14,121 nucleotides of DNA, taken from assembly GCA_944327405.1 (NCBI GenBank), contig CALVHK010000018.1:1-14121 (forward strand). The letters are read 5' to 3'. Under the pieces are notes generated by a model that worked only from the letters and a program-made list of their open reading frames with translations, made no database searches and was not told where the DNA came from. How positions within the stretch are numbered: the stretch's first letter is position 1; each line of letters starts with the position of its first letter. The translations under genes and the position numbers were made by a program. Positions 12,711-14,121 of the stretch are shown here, piece after piece. The DNA is from an uncultured Bacilli bacterium. Its GTDB lineage: Bacteria; Bacillota_I; Bacilli_A; RF39; UBA660.

Positions 12711-13487
12711 ATGAAATTAAAACGGGGAGATTTAGTAACAAGAAAAAGTTATAATCATGACACTGTTTTCAAAATAACCAATATCAAAAACGATATTTAT
12801 TACTTAAAAGGGGTGGAAGTAAGGCTCTATGCTGATAGTCCTGAAAGTGACTTAGTAAAATTTCTAGAAAAAGACACACTAGATTTAACAGAAGAAATAA
12901 AAACCCCTGAAATACCTGAAGACAGAGGCGATTATTTTTATTTACCAGCCAAGATATTACATATTGATGGAGATAAAGACTATTTAGAAAAATGTATTAA
13001 ATTTTATAAAAAAAAAGGCGTTCTCGCCATTGGCAGAAAAATAAACGAAAGTCACGTCTATGAGAGCCTACTACCTCTATTAAAAGAATTTAAACCAGAT
13101 ATTGTAGTCATAACAGGTCATGATGCTTATTACCGCAAAAAAGGCTCTACGGAAGATTTAAAAAATTATAAAAACTCTGCTAATTTCATCAAAGCTGTAA
13201 AAGTAGCCAGAAATTACGAATTTTCTCATGAAAAACTAGTGATTATCGCTGGAGCTTGTCAAAGTAATTATGAAGAACTAATTAAAGCTGGAGCAAACTT
13301 TGCATCCAGTCCTAAAAGAATCAACATTCATGCTCTAGATCCAGCAATAATCGCAACGACTCTTGCTTTAACAGAAAGAAGTAAAGAAATTAATTTGTTA
13401 AACTTACTTAGTAAAACAAAATATGGTCACAATGGAATGGGTGGCTTAAAATGTAATGGACTCATGTATGTAGGATACCCTAGATAA
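12711..13487 (+). CDS. yabG: Sporulation-specific protease YabG
   Basis: A 258-residue YabG (peptidase U57) family protein, a mother-cell cysteine protease that processes spore coat and cortex-associated proteins in Bacillus and Clostridioides. The N-terminal ~60 residues form a small beta domain starting KRGDLVTRKSY. Candidate catalytic residues are His137-Asp138 in VVITGHDAYY and Cys183 in IIAGACQSN. It also contains the family segments FASSPKRINIHALDP (197-211) and KYGHNGMGGL. The ATG at 12711 lies five bases after GGTGA; an upstream ATG at 12699 overlaps that site. It sits between ksgA and veg as in Bacillus. Its presence is the strongest hint of an endospore life stage. Confidence 0.93.
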   Translation: MKLKRGDLVTRKSYNHDTVFKITNIKNDIYYLKGVEVRLYADSPESDLVKFLEKDTLDLTEEIKTPEIPEDRGDYFYLPAKILHIDGDKDYLEKCIKFYKKKGVLAIGRKINESHVYESLLPLLKEFKPDIVVITGHDAYYRKKGSTEDLKNYKNSANFIKAVKVARNYEFSHEKLVIIAGACQSNYEELIKAGANFASSPKRINIHALDPAIIATTLALTERSKEINLLNLLSKTKYGHNGMGGLKCNGLMYVGYPR

Positions 13488-13497
13488 GGAGGTTTAC

Positions 13498-13710
13498 TTG
13501 AATACAAACAATATCAAAGAAGAAATAAGCAAAAATATAAACAGAAATGTCGAAATAAAAGTATACGGTATGCGGGGAAAAACAAGCGAATATAAAGGAC
13601 GTATTCACGCTGTTTATCCCAATTTATTTACCATAATTAATAATAATCAAGAGAAAAGTTTTACTTACCGAGACATCATAACTGGCGATATTAAAATAAA
13701 ATATATGTAA
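13498..13710 (+). CDS. veg: Veg family protein (biofilm/sporulation-associated)
   Basis: A 70-residue protein of the Veg (DUF1021) family, close to the 86 residues of Bacillus Veg. The family pattern of an N-terminal helix followed by a small Sm-like beta fold is visible: NRNVEIKVYGMRGKTSEYKG, then GRIHAVYPNLFTI and FTYRDIITGDIKI. In Bacillus, Veg stimulates biofilm gene expression and is made at high level. The start is TTG 13498, directed by a perfect AAGGAGG five bases upstream. It follows yabG by 10 bp, its ribosome binding site overlapping the yabG stop, and no separate promoter is evident, so cotranscription with yabG is likely. Confidence 0.88.
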   Translation: MNTNNIKEEISKNINRNVEIKVYGMRGKTSEYKGRIHAVYPNLFTIINNNQEKSFTYRDIITGDIKIKYM

Positions 13711-13715
13711 AACAC

Positions 13716-13744
13716 TTGAAAGTTGGAAGATTTTGCTATAAAAT
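13716..13744 (+). promoter_or_regulatory. Sigma-A-type promoter for spoVG
   Basis: TTGAAA (13716-13721) and TAAAAT (13739-13744) are 17 bp apart. The Bacillus spoVG promoter uses sigma-H, but no clear sigma-H motif is seen here. Confidence 0.65.
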
Positions 13745-13781
13745 ATAGATAAGTTGAAAAACTTAGGAGGGAAAGATATTT

Positions 13782-14039
13782 ATGCAGATTACATCAGTAA
13801 ACGTTCGCAAGATCGAAAAAGAAGGCTCAAGAATGAAAGGTATAGCATCTGTGCTATTAGATGATTCTTTTGCCGTACATGACATCAGAATAATTGAAGG
13901 AGACAATGGCTTATTTATTGCTATGCCTAGTAGAAAAACGGCTACTGGTGGATATAGAGATATAGCTCATCCAATTAATCCAGATGTACGTAAGATGTTT
14001 GAAGATGCTATCATAAAAGCATATAATGAAGCTGAATAA
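13782..14039 (+). CDS. spoVG: SpoVG, RNA/DNA-binding regulatory protein
   Basis: An 85-residue SpoVG, a small dimeric nucleic-acid-binding regulator. Conserved family segments are intact: MQITSVNVRKIEKEGSRMKGIASVLLDD-type N-terminus, FAVHDIRIIEG, and the basic MPSRKT followed by GGYRDIAHPINPDVR. In Bacillus it affects septation and sporulation; it also occurs in non-spore-formers. The ATG at 13782 has AGGAGGG upstream. It has its own promoter and terminator. In Bacillus gcaD (glmU) follows, but here only the first codons of the next gene are visible. Confidence 0.97.
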   Translation: MQITSVNVRKIEKEGSRMKGIASVLLDDSFAVHDIRIIEGDNGLFIAMPSRKTATGGYRDIAHPINPDVRKMFEDAIIKAYNEAE

Positions 14040-14040
14040 G

Positions 14041-14063
14041 ACTTGGGATTACCAAGTTTTTTT
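14041..14063 (+). terminator. spoVG terminator
   Basis: A 6-bp stem, ACTTGG (14041-14046) with CCAAGT (14052-14057), has a 5-nt loop and is followed by T residues to 14063. It starts two bases after the stop. Confidence 0.85.
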
Positions 14064-14070
14064 CATATTT

Positions 14071-14112
14071 CCATAATACTCACATAAACTTAAGTAAAGG
14101 ATGGTATTATGG
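14071..14112 (+). promoter_or_regulatory. Inverted repeat enclosing the start of the last gene
   Basis: CCATAATAC (14071-14079) and GTATTATGG (14104-14112) are exact reverse complements. The right arm contains the probable ATG (14109-14111), and the 24-nt loop holds the AAAGGA site (14096-14101). It could be an RNA hairpin controlling translation or a DNA operator. Confidence 0.4.
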
Positions 14113-14121
14113 AAAATAAAG
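14109..14121 (+). CDS. First codons of the next gene (partial)
   Basis: An ATG at 14109 with AAAGGA seven bases upstream begins Met-Glu-Asn-Lys and runs off the window. By Bacillus order the next gene after spoVG would be glmU (gcaD), but four residues cannot test this. Confidence 0.45.

Noticed and set aside
1..14121. CRISPR array, tRNA, rRNA or insertion sequence
   Set aside because: No regularly spaced direct repeats, no tRNA cloverleaf, no rRNA-like segment and no transposase gene were seen on either strand.

Overview
The window comes from a low-GC Gram-positive bacterium (Bacillota, Bacilli-like). It carries the RNA polymerase delta subunit, Veg, SpoVG and the sporulation protease YabG, and it keeps the Bacillus gene order tatD - yabE-like - ksgA - yabG - veg - spoVG and ywiB-like - argS - rpoE. 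TGA is a stop and Trp is TGG, so the code is standard. YabG points to an endospore former or a recent descendant of one. The genome is compact: intergenic gaps are short, coding ends overlap, and terminator hairpins often contain the stop codon of the gene they end. A lineage among uncultured gut Bacilli is likely, but this cannot be proven from the window.

Layout. 2-475: the 3' end of a probable surface protein whose last third holds a GC-rich, adenine-poor block resembling the variable region of a diversity-generating retroelement (DGR). 510-1649 (minus): an XRE-HTH/ImmA-IrrE metalloprotease fusion with a possible operator, and a short in-frame ORF after its stop. 1725-3677 (minus): a bifunctional class A penicillin-binding protein. 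3784-6285 (plus): an unrecognised 124-residue protein, a DUF1934-like protein and argS. 6389-8669 (plus): rpoE, prfA and prmC, where PrmC methylates the GGQ glutamine of the release factor made by the overlapping upstream gene. 8673-9260 (minus): a protein with a HEPN-like Rx4H motif. 9261-9707: an unusual region with a candidate small RNA on plus and a 20-residue ORF on minus that converge on one very strong hairpin, an arrangement like a type I toxin-antitoxin locus. 9708-10338 (minus): rpiB and a DUF1146 membrane protein. 10489-14039 (plus): tatD, a 3D-domain protein, ksgA, yabG, veg and spoVG. A further gene starts at 14109 and runs off the end.

Across the window many starts are preceded by GGTGA 4-5 nt upstream. 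This complements the UCACC part of the 16S rRNA 3' end rather than the CCUCC core, and it fixes several non-ATG or shortened starts (prmC TTG, rpiB TTG, tatD, yabG, DUF1934). Promoters close to the sigma-A consensus with 17-bp spacers lie upstream of most transcription units, several so near the start that the predicted leader is only about 10-20 nt.

The best candidates for something undescribed are the DGR-like block at the left edge and the convergent small RNA/small peptide locus at 9336-9635. Both are inferences from sequence pattern alone.
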